Origin: an uncultured Lachnospiraceae bacterium
GTDB lineage: Bacteria > Bacillota > Clostridia > Lachnospirales > Lachnospiraceae
Assembly: GCA_947631505.1 (NCBI GenBank)
Contig: CANRLR010000003.1
Location: forward strand, 79,443-143,442
DNA length: 64,000 nucleotides
Direction: 5' to 3'
Shown in pieces: positions 1-7,712 of this stretch; the stretch's first letter is position 1, and each line of letters begins with the position of its first letter. Both the position numbers and the translations under genes were made by a program. Below the pieces are notes generated by a model that ran no database searches, was not told the DNA's origin, and was given only the letters and a program-made list of their open reading frames with translations.

Positions 1-21
1 GTAAAAGTAAAAATCAAATAA
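1..21 (+). CDS. 3' end of a truncated upstream CDS (lysine-rich C-terminus)
   Basis: The window opens in a frame reading V-K-V-K-I-K then TAA, followed at once by a terminator. The alternating Lys/hydrophobic tail matches the C-terminus of the secreted protein ending at 2586, so this may be the end of another lysine-rich surface protein. Only six codons are visible, so the call rests on the stop plus terminator arrangement. Confidence 0.4.
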   Translation, partial: VKVKIK

Positions 22-36
22 CCTTTTTTCCTCGCC

Positions 37-72
37 AAAAAGTGTCATAATCCGTAGATTATGGCACTTTTT
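37..72 (+). terminator. Intrinsic terminator
   Basis: AAAAAGTGTCATAATC and GATTATGGCACTTTTT pair around a CGTA loop with one wobble. The T-run end closes the upstream truncated gene; the A-run on the other arm would also let it work on the opposite strand. Confidence 0.8.
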
Positions 73-92
73 AGGCAAAAATGTGGTAAAAG

Positions 93-109
93 TTTACAAT
101 ATATGTAAA
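93..109. promoter_or_regulatory. Palindromic operator-like site upstream of the LamG gene
   Basis: TTTACA and TGTAAA form perfect inverted arms separated by five A/T bases, 26 bp upstream of the -35 box at 135. The position suits a regulator that activates, or represses from upstream. The regulator is unknown. Confidence 0.45.
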
Positions 110-134
110 TTGGACATATTTTTCTTCGACACTA

Positions 135-163
135 TTGACAAAGGAAAATGAAAATGCTAAAAT
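135..163 (+). promoter_or_regulatory. Sigma-A promoter of the LamG protein gene
   Basis: TTGACA (135-140), 17-bp spacer, TAAAAT (158-163). The ribosome site AGGAGG-like 'aaggagg' at 189-195 precedes the ATG at 204, giving a leader of roughly 35 bases. Confidence 0.75.
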
Positions 164-203
164 TACCTCATAAATCTTTTAAAATAAAAAGGAGGAAACA
201 AAA

Positions 204-1121
204 ATGATGAAAAGATTTTTATGTGGCGTTATGGCTACAGCTTTAGTTGTTGCTTCTGTAGGTGTTGCTTCAACAGATGCTGATGCTGCTACAAAAGTGC
301 CGAAGGCTAAATATACCTTCAACATGAACAAAAAGAGCAAAAAAGTAGTTGCAGTTGCTCGTAAAGGTGAGAACAGTAACTATGCTGTAGACACTAAGAA
401 AAAGGGTTATGAAGGTGGTTCTTTGCCGAAAGCAAAAAACGCTAAAAAAGTAAAACTGAAATATAAGAAAGGTAAAAAAGGTAAAGCTCTTTACCTTGAC
501 AGAAAATCTTCTTATGGTGCTCAGTTAAAAGGCGTTAAACTGGGAAGCAAGTCCTGGACTGTTTCTTTCTGGGTTAAACCGGATAACAGTGTAACAGACT
601 ATATGGCTATGTTCTTTACAGGAAGCGATATTACAAATGTTAAAAAGAGTAAATGGGTTTCCATTACAAAAGCTTCTTGGTTAGATGGCGGACATACACC
701 GACTATTTGGTCACATAACGCTTCTCTTGACAAGGCTAATGATGATCAGCACTTCCCATGGTTCTCTTATCAGAATGATGCAGGAGAGTGGATGGGTGCA
801 AAGAATGATGCCAAAGCTATGGCTATCAACAAAGGTAAATGGACTTATGTTACATTAGTTGTTGATACAAAAGACACTTGTGAGTATGGTACAGCTGGTG
901 AAAAGGGTTATGTAAAATCCTACCATGCATGGTGCTATGTAAATGGTGCACTCTATGGTAACGGTACAGTTGCAAAGAAGTCCATGTCTAACAAGAATCT
1001 GTTCTTCTTGGGAATTAATGCATGGGATACACCATTCAAGGGATACTTTGATGAAGTACAGCTTTGGAACAAAGCTCTGACAGCTAAACAGGTTAAGAAA
1101 TTGTACAAATCAAAAAAATAA
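204..1121 (+). CDS. Secreted LamG/concanavalin-like domain protein
   Basis: A 305-residue exported protein. A signal peptide covers about residues 1-28 (MMKRF, hydrophobic core, ending ADAA). A lysine-rich stretch follows (about 35-100), then a LamG/laminin-G-like jelly roll (about 105-300) with the hallmark strands SWTVSFWVKP near 116, KWTYVTLVVD near 214 and GYFDEVQLWNKAL near 279. LamG domains bind glycans; no catalytic domain is present, so a carbohydrate-binding or surface role is inferred. The C-terminal strands resemble the LamG domain at the end of the GH43 protein encoded at 60962-63895. Codons are strongly biased to GCT, GTT and GGT, as in the groEL gene of this window, which suggests high expression. 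The start is set by the ribosome site; the adjacent ATG at 207 is possible. Confidence 0.85.
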   Translation: MMKRFLCGVMATALVVASVGVASTDADAATKVPKAKYTFNMNKKSKKVVAVARKGENSNYAVDTKKKGYEGGSLPKAKNAKKVKLKYKKGKKGKALYLDRKSSYGAQLKGVKLGSKSWTVSFWVKPDNSVTDYMAMFFTGSDITNVKKSKWVSITKASWLDGGHTPTIWSHNASLDKANDDQHFPWFSYQNDAGEWMGAKNDAKAMAINKGKWTYVTLVVDTKDTCEYGTAGEKGYVKSYHAWCYVNGALYGNGTVAKKSMSNKNLFFLGINAWDTPFKGYFDEVQLWNKALTAKQVKKLYKSKK

Positions 1122-1139
1122 TAATTTTTTAGAAGTACG

Positions 1140-1172
1140 AAAAAGAGCTCCTGGCAGCAGGAGTTCTTTTTC
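1140..1172 (+). terminator. Intrinsic terminator after the LamG gene
   Basis: AAAAAGAGCTCCTG and CAGGAGTTCTTTTT pair around a GCAG loop, ending in a T-run. Confidence 0.85.
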
Positions 1173-1175
1173 ATT

Positions 1176-1235
1176 GTATAGGAAAGTTCGGCATTTGCGG
1201 AGCTGGAGCGTCGGTATTTCACGACGCTTTTTTTA
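1176..1235 (+). repeat. Dispersed intergenic repeat R1, copy 1
   Basis: The block beginning ATAGGAAAGTTCGGCATTTG and ending in the hairpin AGCGTCG-N8-CGACGCT plus a T-run recurs nearly unchanged at 2669-2725 and, rearranged, at 36742-36813. The hairpin alone has intrinsic-terminator form, so this may be a mobile terminator-like cassette. It sits directly behind a conventional terminator. Confidence 0.75.
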
Positions 1236-1255
1236 GAATTCTTTAGAATTCTCTA

Positions 1256-1284
1256 TTGACTTTCTTTTGTGGAAAATATATAAT
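1256..1284 (+). promoter_or_regulatory. Sigma-A promoter of the lysine-rich secreted protein gene
   Basis: TTGACT (1256-1261), 17-bp spacer, TATAAT (1279-1284). A short direct duplication TTTAGAATTC lies just upstream. The leader to the ATG at 1390 is about 100 bases, long enough to hold the small leader ORF at 1347. Confidence 0.8.
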
Positions 1285-1346
1285 GTATACAAATATGTTT
1301 CTACCCTATTTGTGCAAAATGAACGTAAAGGAGGGGAGAGCATATT

Positions 1347-1397
1347 GTGAATCTTACATTATTAAATTCAAAAAGGAGGACGATAAGAAATGTTTAA
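1347..1397 (+). CDS. Possible 16-codon leader peptide overlapping the next start
   Basis: A strong ribosome site AAAGGAGGGG (1327-1336) lies 10 bases before a GTG opening a 16-codon frame. Its TAA (1395-1397) lies just inside the next gene, whose own ribosome site AAGGAGG (1373-1379) is within the leader frame. This arrangement would allow translational coupling. It is inference from the two ribosome sites; the peptide has no recognised motif. Confidence 0.3.
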   Translation: MNLTLLNSKRRTIRNV

Positions 1398-2586
1398 AAA
1401 GATTCTAGCAGTTGCTATGGCAACGGCAATGGTTTTTTCTGTAGCACAGGTTGCTCCGGCTAATACGGCAACAGTGGATGCAGCAATGATTACAACAAAA
1501 GAGGGAGCGATTATTGGTAAGGAAGACCGGACATCTGCATTCTGGGAAGATGTAACAAATGGATTGAAATTAGATGATGGCCAGACACTTACAGCTGAGT
1601 TTGAGAATCATGGTGATGATAGCGAAAATTATTTTAACTATTCTTTTGCTTTTATGACTCATGAGGATATGTCAAACGGTACTCCACAGAGAGATGATGG
1701 AACATATAAAGAGTGGGCGATTGTCCGTGCCGATAATTATGCAGTAGGCGGAGATTGGACAGGCAAGGTAAATATGTCCTATGACGAGAAGGAAATTGCA
1801 TTTACCTCTGATGTAAACTGGGATACATGGAAAGCTATTGTTAAAGATTCTAATGTTGTAGTTACGATGAGCCGTGTCAAGAATCTTGTAAGTATCAAAG
1901 AAGTTATTACTAACATTGCTGATCCTACCCAAAAAATTACAACAACAACAACAGTTAGTGTTGGTAAGGCAAAAGGTGATGAAACTTATAATGATCAAGT
2001 TTATGTAGCTTTTACAATTGATCATGCATACTTGAAATTTAAAAAGTATGAAGTGGCAAAAACAGTAGGTGACGTGCAGATTCCGGAGCCTGATCAGAAA
2101 CAAGAAACAGGGAAAAAGAAAACCCAGACTTTGATGGAGTCTTCTGCTACTACATCTAAAGTTACAGGTGAACTTATGGTTGCTCCAGGAAAAGTAACAG
2201 TAAAAGCCGGAAGCAAAACATTCAATGGTACCATTAAAGGAAAAACGTTTACTGTAAAACTTTCTGGTGTAAAAGCTGGTACAAAACTTACCCTTACCAT
2301 TGAGAAAGAGGGTTACCTTACTCTTACAAAGACTTTGACAGCAAAGGGAACCTTGAAACTTTCTAAAGTAAAGGCTAAGAAGAATAAAAAGAAAATTACT
2401 GGTACAGTTTCTCAGAAGAAAGCAACTGTAAAAATTAAAATCGGAAAGAAAAAATACAAAAAAGCAAAAGTAAGTGGAAAGAAATTTACTTTGAAATGTG
2501 CAAAACTGAAAAAAGGTACAAAAGTAAAAATTAAAGTTACAAAGAAAAATTACAAAACTTTGACGAAGACTTACAAAGTAAAATAA
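1390..2586 (+). CDS. Secreted protein with lysine-rich C-terminal repeat domain
   Basis: 398 residues. A signal peptide (about 1-31) is followed by a beta-rich domain (about 35-225) that I do not recognise; its many Trp/Tyr/Asp residues are compatible with a carbohydrate-binding module. A short linker leads to a C-terminal part (about 255-398) made of repeated Lys/Val/Thr-rich strands of the pattern KxKxTGTV..KKxxVKIKIGKKKYK, like small bacterial Ig-like or wall-associating repeats common in Lachnospiraceae surface proteins. There is no sortase motif. Transcription is monocistronic, from the promoter at 1256 to the terminators at 2605 and 2638. A cell-surface role is inferred. Confidence 0.75.
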   Translation: MFKKILAVAMATAMVFSVAQVAPANTATVDAAMITTKEGAIIGKEDRTSAFWEDVTNGLKLDDGQTLTAEFENHGDDSENYFNYSFAFMTHEDMSNGTPQRDDGTYKEWAIVRADNYAVGGDWTGKVNMSYDEKEIAFTSDVNWDTWKAIVKDSNVVVTMSRVKNLVSIKEVITNIADPTQKITTTTTVSVGKAKGDETYNDQVYVAFTIDHAYLKFKKYEVAKTVGDVQIPEPDQKQETGKKKTQTLMESSATTSKVTGELMVAPGKVTVKAGSKTFNGTIKGKTFTVKLSGVKAGTKLTLTIEKEGYLTLTKTLTAKGTLKLSKVKAKKNKKKITGTVSQKKATVKIKIGKKKYKKAKVSGKKFTLKCAKLKKGTKVKIKVTKKNYKTLTKTYKVK

Positions 2587-2604
2587 TTTCATTGCCTTAC
2601 ATGG

Positions 2605-2633
2605 AAAAGAGCCCTCTGACAGAGGGCTCTTTT
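2605..2633 (+). terminator. Intrinsic terminator
   Basis: AAAAGAGCCCTCTG pairs with CAGAGGGCTCTTTT, directly behind the lysine-rich protein gene. Confidence 0.88.
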
Positions 2634-2637
2634 CTGA

Positions 2638-2662
2638 GTGCGCCTAGCGGCGCACGTTTTTT
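2638..2662 (+). terminator. Second tandem terminator
   Basis: GTGCGCC-TAGC-GGCGCAC followed by G and a T-run. With the hairpin before it and repeat R1 after it, three terminator-like hairpins are stacked before the convergent aroE gene. Confidence 0.7.
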
Positions 2663-2668
2663 ATTTAA

Positions 2669-2725
2669 TAGGAAAGTCCGGCATTTGCGGAGCTGGAGCG
2701 TCGGATTTTCACGACGCTTTTTATA
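2669..2725 (+). repeat. Dispersed intergenic repeat R1, copy 2
   Basis: Nearly identical to the copy at 1176-1235: ATAGGAAAGTCCGGCATTTG, AGCTGGAGCGTCGG, then a hairpin of AGCGTCG and CGACGCT with a T-run. The main differences are T to C in the first part and a small change in the hairpin loop. Confidence 0.75.
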
Positions 2726-2761
2726 GAGGTAGAAACATAATGGGTGAGAGCGGTTCCGTGT

Positions 2762-3514
2762 TTAAATCATTTCACGGTAAATACGGTCAATCTCACTCTC
2801 GTCAATTTTTGTATCTAAAAAAATCTCAACGGCATATTTGGCCTGTGCAACAAGCATTTCTAACCCGGTCACACCAATTTTACCGAGCTCTCTTGCCTGA
2901 GCGACTAATTTCGTTGTGAGAGGATTATAGATTACATCCAATACAGCTTCACATTTCGGAAAATGTGTCAAGTCGACCGGAGAAGCCTCTACTTTTGGGA
3001 ACATTCCGACCGGACTGGTATTGATAATAATTTCAGCATCCTTATGTTTTTCAAAGCATTCCTCATAGGAAATGACCCCTTCTGTTAAAAGGATGTCGAC
3101 TACGATCATTTCTGATGCTTCTAATTTTCGGACGGCAGCTTTAATTGCCTGTGCAGCACCGCCATTTCCGAGAACAACAACTTTTTTTCCTTTTATGACA
3201 ATGTTGTTTTTATTTACCATATAGATAAATCCCGGCATATCTGTATTGTAGCCGTATAATTTACCGTTCCGGTTCACAATGGTATTTACAGCACCAATCG
3301 CACGGGCACTGTCATCCATAGATGCTAAATAGGGAATTACATCCCGTTTGTATGGAATTGTGACATTGATGGATCGGAATTCCTTTTTGTCCATAAAATC
3401 TTTAAATTCTTCTTTCGTAAGAGGGCAGAGGTCATAAGTATAATCTGCCAGCTTTTCATGTATTTCTTTTGAAAAACTATGACCTAGCTTTTCACCGATT
3501 AATCCGTAATCCAT
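2762..3514 (-). CDS. aroE: Shikimate dehydrogenase (NADP+)
   Basis: 250 residues. Reduces 3-dehydroshikimate to shikimate in the chorismate pathway, in the cytoplasm. Family motifs are in order: GEKLGHSFSKEIH (substrate-binding SFS, residues 7-19), NVTIPYK with the catalytic Lys (about 50-56), NTIVNRNG and GYNTDMPGF with the catalytic Asp, the nucleotide-binding loop LGNGGAAQAI (about 115-124), NTSPVGMFP, and the C-terminal GLEMLVAQA. It is slightly shorter than the usual 270-280 residues but all key residues are present. The start follows AGGAGGTACTT. It is a single gene, convergent with the upstream secreted-protein genes and divergent from spoIIIA. Confidence 0.93.
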   Translation of the reverse strand: MDYGLIGEKLGHSFSKEIHEKLADYTYDLCPLTKEEFKDFMDKKEFRSINVTIPYKRDVIPYLASMDDSARAIGAVNTIVNRNGKLYGYNTDMPGFIYMVNKNNIVIKGKKVVVLGNGGAAQAIKAAVRKLEASEMIVVDILLTEGVISYEECFEKHKDAEIIINTSPVGMFPKVEASPVDLTHFPKCEAVLDVIYNPLTTKLVAQARELGKIGVTGLEMLVAQAKYAVEIFLDTKIDESEIDRIYREMI

Positions 3515-3527
3515 AAGTACCTCCTAT

Positions 3528-3555
3528 ATAATATCCTGTTTTTTGATTCGTTCAA
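3528..3555 (-). promoter_or_regulatory. Sigma-A-like promoter of aroE
   Basis: On the minus strand: TTGAAC (3555-3550), 16-bp spacer, TATTAT (3533-3528). The -10 box lies close to the ribosome site, so the leader would be very short. Confidence 0.5.
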
Positions 3556-3584
3556 AGTATAGCATAAAATGTTATCCCATTCAA

Positions 3585-3613
3585 GGAATAAAACAAAGGG
3601 ACAGGCATATATT
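3585..3613 (+). promoter_or_regulatory. Sigma-E-like promoter of the spoIIIA operon
   Basis: GGAATAAAA (3585-3593), 12 bases, then CATATATT (3606-3613). This fits the mother-cell sigma-E pattern (GG-ATA-type -35, CATACA-T-type -10) with one mismatch in the -10. The spoIIIA operon is sigma-E-controlled in Bacillus and Clostridia, so context supports the reading. Confidence 0.6.
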
Positions 3614-3656
3614 GTAACAGTAGGAGATGTGGTTCTCTGCGATAAATCAATGAGAA

Positions 3657-4586
3657 ATGGGGATTAGGATGATAAAAGATGAGATTATGCAGATATTGCC
3701 GAAACGGCTGCAGGAGATTCTTGAGGGGGAGCTGTCCGATTGGAATCAGCTGCAGGAGATAAGGCTTCGCATGGAAGGGCCTATGGCATTATGTATCAGA
3801 GGCATGAAAAGACTCCCCAATCAGAATGGACAGGTCGTCAGCAGAAAAGAGTTCCGGGAGGTATTAGAATATATAAGCCGATATTCTCTCTATGCCTTTG
3901 AAGAGGAGATAAGGAGAGGTTTTCTTACCATTCCCGGAGGACATCGAATCGGTCTGGCCGGACAGGTCGTTGCGGAAAACGGAAAAGTAAAAACAATGAA
4001 GTATATTTCGTTCTTAAATATTCGGATTGCCCATGAAATAAAAGGCTGTGCCAATCCGGTTCTGCCCTATCTGTTTGAAAAAGGAGAATTTCTTTCTACG
4101 CTGATTGCCTCTCCGCCGGGAGCGGGAAAAACAACGATGCTGCGTGATATTATCCGTCAAGTGGCAAGCGGCGGGAAAATGTTTACTGAGAAAACGGTGT
4201 CGGTGATTGATGAGCGCTCAGAGATTGCCGGCTCCTATATGGGAAAACCGACAAAGGATGTCGGAATTCACTGTGATGTGCTGGATGCCTGTGGAAAGGC
4301 AGAGGGAATCGGTATGATGATTCGTTCCATGGCGCCGGAAATCGTTGCGGTCGATGAAATCGGTACAGAAGAGGATTTTGAAGTGCTGCAGATGGCACTT
4401 ACAACAGGCTGTGCATTACTTGCTACGATTCATGGCAGTTCAATCCGGCAATTAAAAGAAAAGCCATATTTACATAAAATGTTTGCCGAGAGAATGTTCC
4501 AGCGGATTATTTTTTTAGAGAAGAATGGTATTCCGGGACAGATACAAAAAATCTATGATGCGAAAGGACAGGTGCTATGTGGCTAA
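3657..4586 (+). CDS. spoIIIAA: Stage III sporulation protein AA, ATPase
   Basis: 309 residues. A cytosolic mother-cell ATPase related to secretion and type IV pilus ATPases, thought to energise the SpoIIIA-SpoIIQ channel joining mother cell and forespore. Walker A is ASPPGAGKTTML (about residues 150-161); Walker B-like EIVAVDEIG is near 230. It is the first gene of the complete AA-AH operon. The ATG at 3657 has a weak ribosome site; the ATG at 3669 with GGGG six bases upstream is an alternative. It overlaps spoIIIAB by 10 bases, implying coupled translation. Confidence 0.93.
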   Translation: MGIRMIKDEIMQILPKRLQEILEGELSDWNQLQEIRLRMEGPMALCIRGMKRLPNQNGQVVSRKEFREVLEYISRYSLYAFEEEIRRGFLTIPGGHRIGLAGQVVAENGKVKTMKYISFLNIRIAHEIKGCANPVLPYLFEKGEFLSTLIASPPGAGKTTMLRDIIRQVASGGKMFTEKTVSVIDERSEIAGSYMGKPTKDVGIHCDVLDACGKAEGIGMMIRSMAPEIVAVDEIGTEEDFEVLQMALTTGCALLATIHGSSIRQLKEKPYLHKMFAERMFQRIIFLEKNGIPGQIQKIYDAKGQVLCG

Positions 4587-5095
4587 AATGGCTTGGTGGT
4601 GGATTTGTAGTGATCGGGTGCAGTGGACTTGGTATCTGGTATCGGATGCTTTTTCTTGCCCATTTTAAGATTTTGCGCGAAATGGAAAGAGGAATGATGA
4701 TTTTAAAAGGTGAGATTTCCTATGGGAGAACACCATTGCCACAGGCCTTTGAGCAAATGGCAGGACGGACGACCGGAACGGTTTCCGGATTTTTCAAGAC
4801 AATAGCAGATTTACTGGAAGAGGGAAAAACAGATTACGAAACTTTGTGGAGAGAGACGATCAATCAATTTTTTACAGAGCGTGAAATGAGAGATGATGAC
4901 AAAAGGGAACTGATGAATTTGGGAAAGACGATAGGATATTTGGATGCCGCCATGCAGATCAAATCGCTGGAACTTTATCAGAACCGCCTGCATATCAGTA
5001 TTCAAAGGCTGGAGCAGGAAAAGGAAAAATATATGAAGCTATATCCGATGCTCGGGACAATGTGTGGTGCCATACTCTGTATTATCATGCTGTAA
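4577..5095 (+). CDS. spoIIIAB: Stage III sporulation protein AB
   Basis: 172 residues. One N-terminal membrane segment (about 5-25), a helical soluble part and a C-terminal hydrophobic segment (PMLGTMCGAILCIIML). The family resembles type II secretion GspF domains and is a component of the SpoIIIA complex in the mother-cell membrane facing the forespore. The start overlaps spoIIIAA with AAAGGA eight bases upstream. Position and the LKGEISYGRTPLPQAFEQMA stretch are typical of the family. Confidence 0.9.
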   Translation: MWLKWLGGGFVVIGCSGLGIWYRMLFLAHFKILREMERGMMILKGEISYGRTPLPQAFEQMAGRTTGTVSGFFKTIADLLEEGKTDYETLWRETINQFFTEREMRDDDKRELMNLGKTIGYLDAAMQIKSLELYQNRLHISIQRLEQEKEKYMKLYPMLGTMCGAILCIIML

Positions 5096-5115
5096 TGGAT
5101 GTGAGAGGAAGAACA

Positions 5116-5310
5116 ATGGAAATAACGATTATTTTTAAAATTGCATTAGTTGGTATACTGGTGACGATATTAAATCAGATCTTGAAACAATCGGGACGGG
5201 ATGAACAGGCATTTATTGTCAGTCTGGCAGGACTGATTCTTGTGTTATTCTGGGTGATTCCCTACATATCGGAATTGTTTGAAACGGTGCAGGATTTGTT
5301 TTCTTTTTAA
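5116..5310 (+). CDS. spoIIIAC: Stage III sporulation protein AC
   Basis: 64 residues, the normal size for this tiny protein with two membrane segments (about 5-22 and 32-50). The sequence MEITIIFKIALVGILV and the motif QSGRDEQAF are characteristic. The ATG at 5116 follows GAGAGGAAGAAC, 20 bases after the spoIIIAB stop; a longer frame from 5062 would overlap spoIIIAB and lacks a ribosome site. Confidence 0.92.
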   Translation: MEITIIFKIALVGILVTILNQILKQSGRDEQAFIVSLAGLILVLFWVIPYISELFETVQDLFSF

Positions 5311-5349
5311 ATCCGGGCATATCGGAAGAAAGGTCAGAAAGGAAATGCG

Positions 5350-5730
5350 ATGCTAAAAATTGTTTTGATCAGTATCGCCGCTATGTTTCTTGCGATGGTG
5401 GCGGGAGCTCATAAAAAGGAATATGCTTTTTTGATTGTACTATGTGCGGCTCTTTTAATTTTTTCTTATGGAATCAGCCGGATACAATTGATTGCGGACC
5501 AGATAGAACAGTTTGAACAAGCGGTAAATTTACCCGGTGAATATATTGCCATTCTTTTGAAAATGGTAGGAATTGCTTATTTAAGCCAGTTTGCCGTCAG
5601 CCTTTGTAAAGATGCGGGGCAAGGGGCGATAGCGGGACAGGTCAGTTTTGCCGGAAAAATCAGTATGCTCTTAGTGAGCCTTCCCATTTTGGAAGGGCTT
5701 GTAAAAACGATAGGGGAAATATTATCATGA
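5350..5730 (+). CDS. spoIIIAD: Stage III sporulation protein AD
   Basis: 126 residues with three to four membrane segments. Homologous in style to SpoIIIAC but longer, as usual; part of the membrane core of the sporulation channel. It follows an AGAAAGGAAATGCG ribosome site and its TGA overlaps the spoIIIAE start in ATGA. Confidence 0.92.
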   Translation: MLKIVLISIAAMFLAMVAGAHKKEYAFLIVLCAALLIFSYGISRIQLIADQIEQFEQAVNLPGEYIAILLKMVGIAYLSQFAVSLCKDAGQGAIAGQVSFAGKISMLLVSLPILEGLVKTIGEILS

Positions 5731-6860
5731 AAAGGCTCAGAGGAATTTTTCTTTTTTTCTTTTTCCTGACTTTTGTGTTCGGAACAGACAGCAGGGCGGC
5801 TGCAAAAGAGAACTTGGATTGGAAAGACAGTATATCATTAGAAGAGGCAGAAGATGTATTTGGAGATCTGCAGGAGGGCGGGGGAGATTTTTCTCTTGTC
5901 CAGTACGTGGAAGATGTACAGAACGGAAAAATAGATTTTTCGTTCTCGGAACTGGCAGAGCAGGGAATCAATCACATTGTTTCCCAGTTCGAACAGCAAA
6001 AAGGTGTATTATTCCGAATCATTGCTCTCGGTGTTCTGGCAGGTATTTTTATGAATTTTTCAGATACCGTTGGGGAAAAAAGCTTGGGGGAAACGGGGTT
6101 CTACATCACTTATACGCTTTTGTTCACGACAATTGCCACAAGTTTTTATATGGCTTTTACTGTGGCAAAGGAATCCATGGATCATCTGCTTGTTTTTATG
6201 AAGGTACTGATTCCCTCTTTTTCTCTGTCTTTATGTCTGGATGGTGGGACAGGCACATCCATTGCTTTTTATGAAACGATGCTGATCGTAATTTCCCTGA
6301 TTGAAATGGTGATGGCATATGTTTTTCTGCCGGGAGTGCAGGTGTATTTTCTCTTGAGTATGATGAACCAGCTGGCGGATAATCATTTTTCGAAAATAAC
6401 TGCTTTGGTCCGAAGTTTCCTGCGCTCAGGAATTCGTGTTCTCTTTGGTGTTCTGATTGGATATCAGGGAATTCAGGGATTATTATTACCTGTTATGGAT
6501 AAGGTGAAGAATAATACCATGCTAAAGACGGCGAAAGGCATTCCCATGGTGGGAAACACAATGGAAAGTGTAGCAGATACATTGTTCGGAAGTGGGATGT
6601 TGATTAAGAGTGCCGTAGGAGTCGGGGGTCTGGTATGTATTTTGCTTTTATGCTTTTATCCGATTTTAAAGCTCCTTGTATTTGCTTTTATGTATAAAAT
6701 CGGGGGGGCTTTTGTACAGCCGGTGAGCGACAAAAGGATAGTGTCTGCATTGGAGGCAGCAGCAGAAAGCGGAAAGCTGTTGCTCGGATATGTTTTTGCC
6801 GGAGCCTTGATGTTCTTACTGTCAATTACCATTATTTTAGTAAGTACCAATGTTGTCTAG
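5727..6860 (+). CDS. spoIIIAE: Stage III sporulation protein AE
   Basis: 377 residues. An N-terminal signal-like segment (about 5-26) precedes a soluble stretch (DWKDSISLEEAEDVFGDL), then about seven hydrophobic segments. It is the largest membrane protein of the operon. Conserved-looking elements include FSDTVGEKSLGETGFY and the QLADNHFSKITALVRSF region. It starts in the ATGA overlap with spoIIIAD. Confidence 0.92.
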   Translation: MKRLRGIFLFFFFLTFVFGTDSRAAAKENLDWKDSISLEEAEDVFGDLQEGGGDFSLVQYVEDVQNGKIDFSFSELAEQGINHIVSQFEQQKGVLFRIIALGVLAGIFMNFSDTVGEKSLGETGFYITYTLLFTTIATSFYMAFTVAKESMDHLLVFMKVLIPSFSLSLCLDGGTGTSIAFYETMLIVISLIEMVMAYVFLPGVQVYFLLSMMNQLADNHFSKITALVRSFLRSGIRVLFGVLIGYQGIQGLLLPVMDKVKNNTMLKTAKGIPMVGNTMESVADTLFGSGMLIKSAVGVGGLVCILLLCFYPILKLLVFAFMYKIGGAFVQPVSDKRIVSALEAAAESGKLLLGYVFAGALMFLLSITIILVSTNVV

Positions 6861-6872
6861 GGAGGGGCGGAT

Positions 6873-7196
6873 ATGACAGAATTATTATCTATGGTTCAGC
6901 GGGTCACTGTTTTTTTGCTGATTGCATCTCTTGTTACGAACTTATTCGGCGGAACAGAGTATCGGAAATATTTCAGTTATGCGGCCGGTCTGATCGTGAT
7001 AGCGCTTGTATTGACACCGGTTATTTCTTTGCTGAAAAAGGACTGGAACATGGAAAACTGGATTCATGAAAGAGTGGTGACAAGGGAAGTGGAAGAAAAG
7101 GAAGAGGAAATGAGACTTCTGGGAGAAATGTGGTCAAGCTATCAGCATAAGTCAGAGGAGGAGAATTCCGATGGAAGAGTTAAAGAAAATAATTAA
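6873..7196 (+). CDS. spoIIIAF: Stage III sporulation protein AF
   Basis: 107 residues. Two N-terminal membrane segments (about 9-26 and 34-51), then a charged cytosolic part. It is shorter than the B. subtilis protein (about 200 residues) because the C-terminal globular domain is reduced, as in many Clostridia. It follows GGGAGGGG and overlaps spoIIIAG by 26 bases. Confidence 0.85.
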   Translation: MTELLSMVQRVTVFLLIASLVTNLFGGTEYRKYFSYAAGLIVIALVLTPVISLLKKDWNMENWIHERVVTREVEEKEEEMRLLGEMWSSYQHKSEEENSDGRVKENN

Positions 7197-7695
7197 AAAA
7201 GCGGGGCCGATGAAATTGGGCGTCGTTGTTCTTTGTGGTGTCCTGCTGCTGTTTTTATCTTATGGGAGTATCGGGGAGAAGGAAGGGGAGGATGCGGGTG
7301 TGTCAGAAACAGGAACAGCACCAATGGCAGTGAATCAGACAGAAATGGAGCAGTATAAGCTGAAACGGGAGCAGGAGTTAAAGGAGCTGCTGCAAAAGGT
7401 CTATGGGGTCGGTAAGGCAGAGGTGATGCTGACCTTAAAAGGCTCCAATGAAAAGGTGACCTTAAAGGACAGTACCTATAAAGGAGAGGATACGGAAGAG
7501 GAAACGGTTCTGATTGAAGACAGTGACAGGAATTCTTCCCCCTATATTCTGCAGGAGAAGGAACCGGAAGTGGAAGGGGTCGTTATTGTTTGTGAAGGAG
7601 GTGAGGATGCAGCAATAAAAAGAGAAATAACCGAAGCAGTTCGTGCATTATTTCAGATTGAGAGTCATAAAATTAAAATATTAAAGTGTGCCTGA
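7171..7695 (+). CDS. spoIIIAG: Stage III sporulation protein AG
   Basis: 174 residues. One N-terminal membrane helix (about 16-32) and a C-terminal ring-building domain (about 65-174) of the type that forms the large SpoIIIAG ring in the intermembrane space. The motif VYGVGKAEVMLTL and the end EAVRALFQIESHKIKILK are typical. The start follows GAGGAGGAGAATTCCG inside spoIIIAF. Confidence 0.92.
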   Translation: MEELKKIIKKAGPMKLGVVVLCGVLLLFLSYGSIGEKEGEDAGVSETGTAPMAVNQTEMEQYKLKREQELKELLQKVYGVGKAEVMLTLKGSNEKVTLKDSTYKGEDTEEETVLIEDSDRNSSPYILQEKEPEVEGVVIVCEGGEDAAIKREITEAVRALFQIESHKIKILKCA

Positions 7696-7712
7696 CAGGA
7701 GGTAAAAAAGGA

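Noticed and set aside
1672..2592. Long minus-strand ORF opposite the lysine-rich protein gene
   Set aside because: Antisense of lysine codons gives a Phe/Cys-rich product with no motif and no ribosome site; the plus-strand gene has promoter, signal peptide and terminator.
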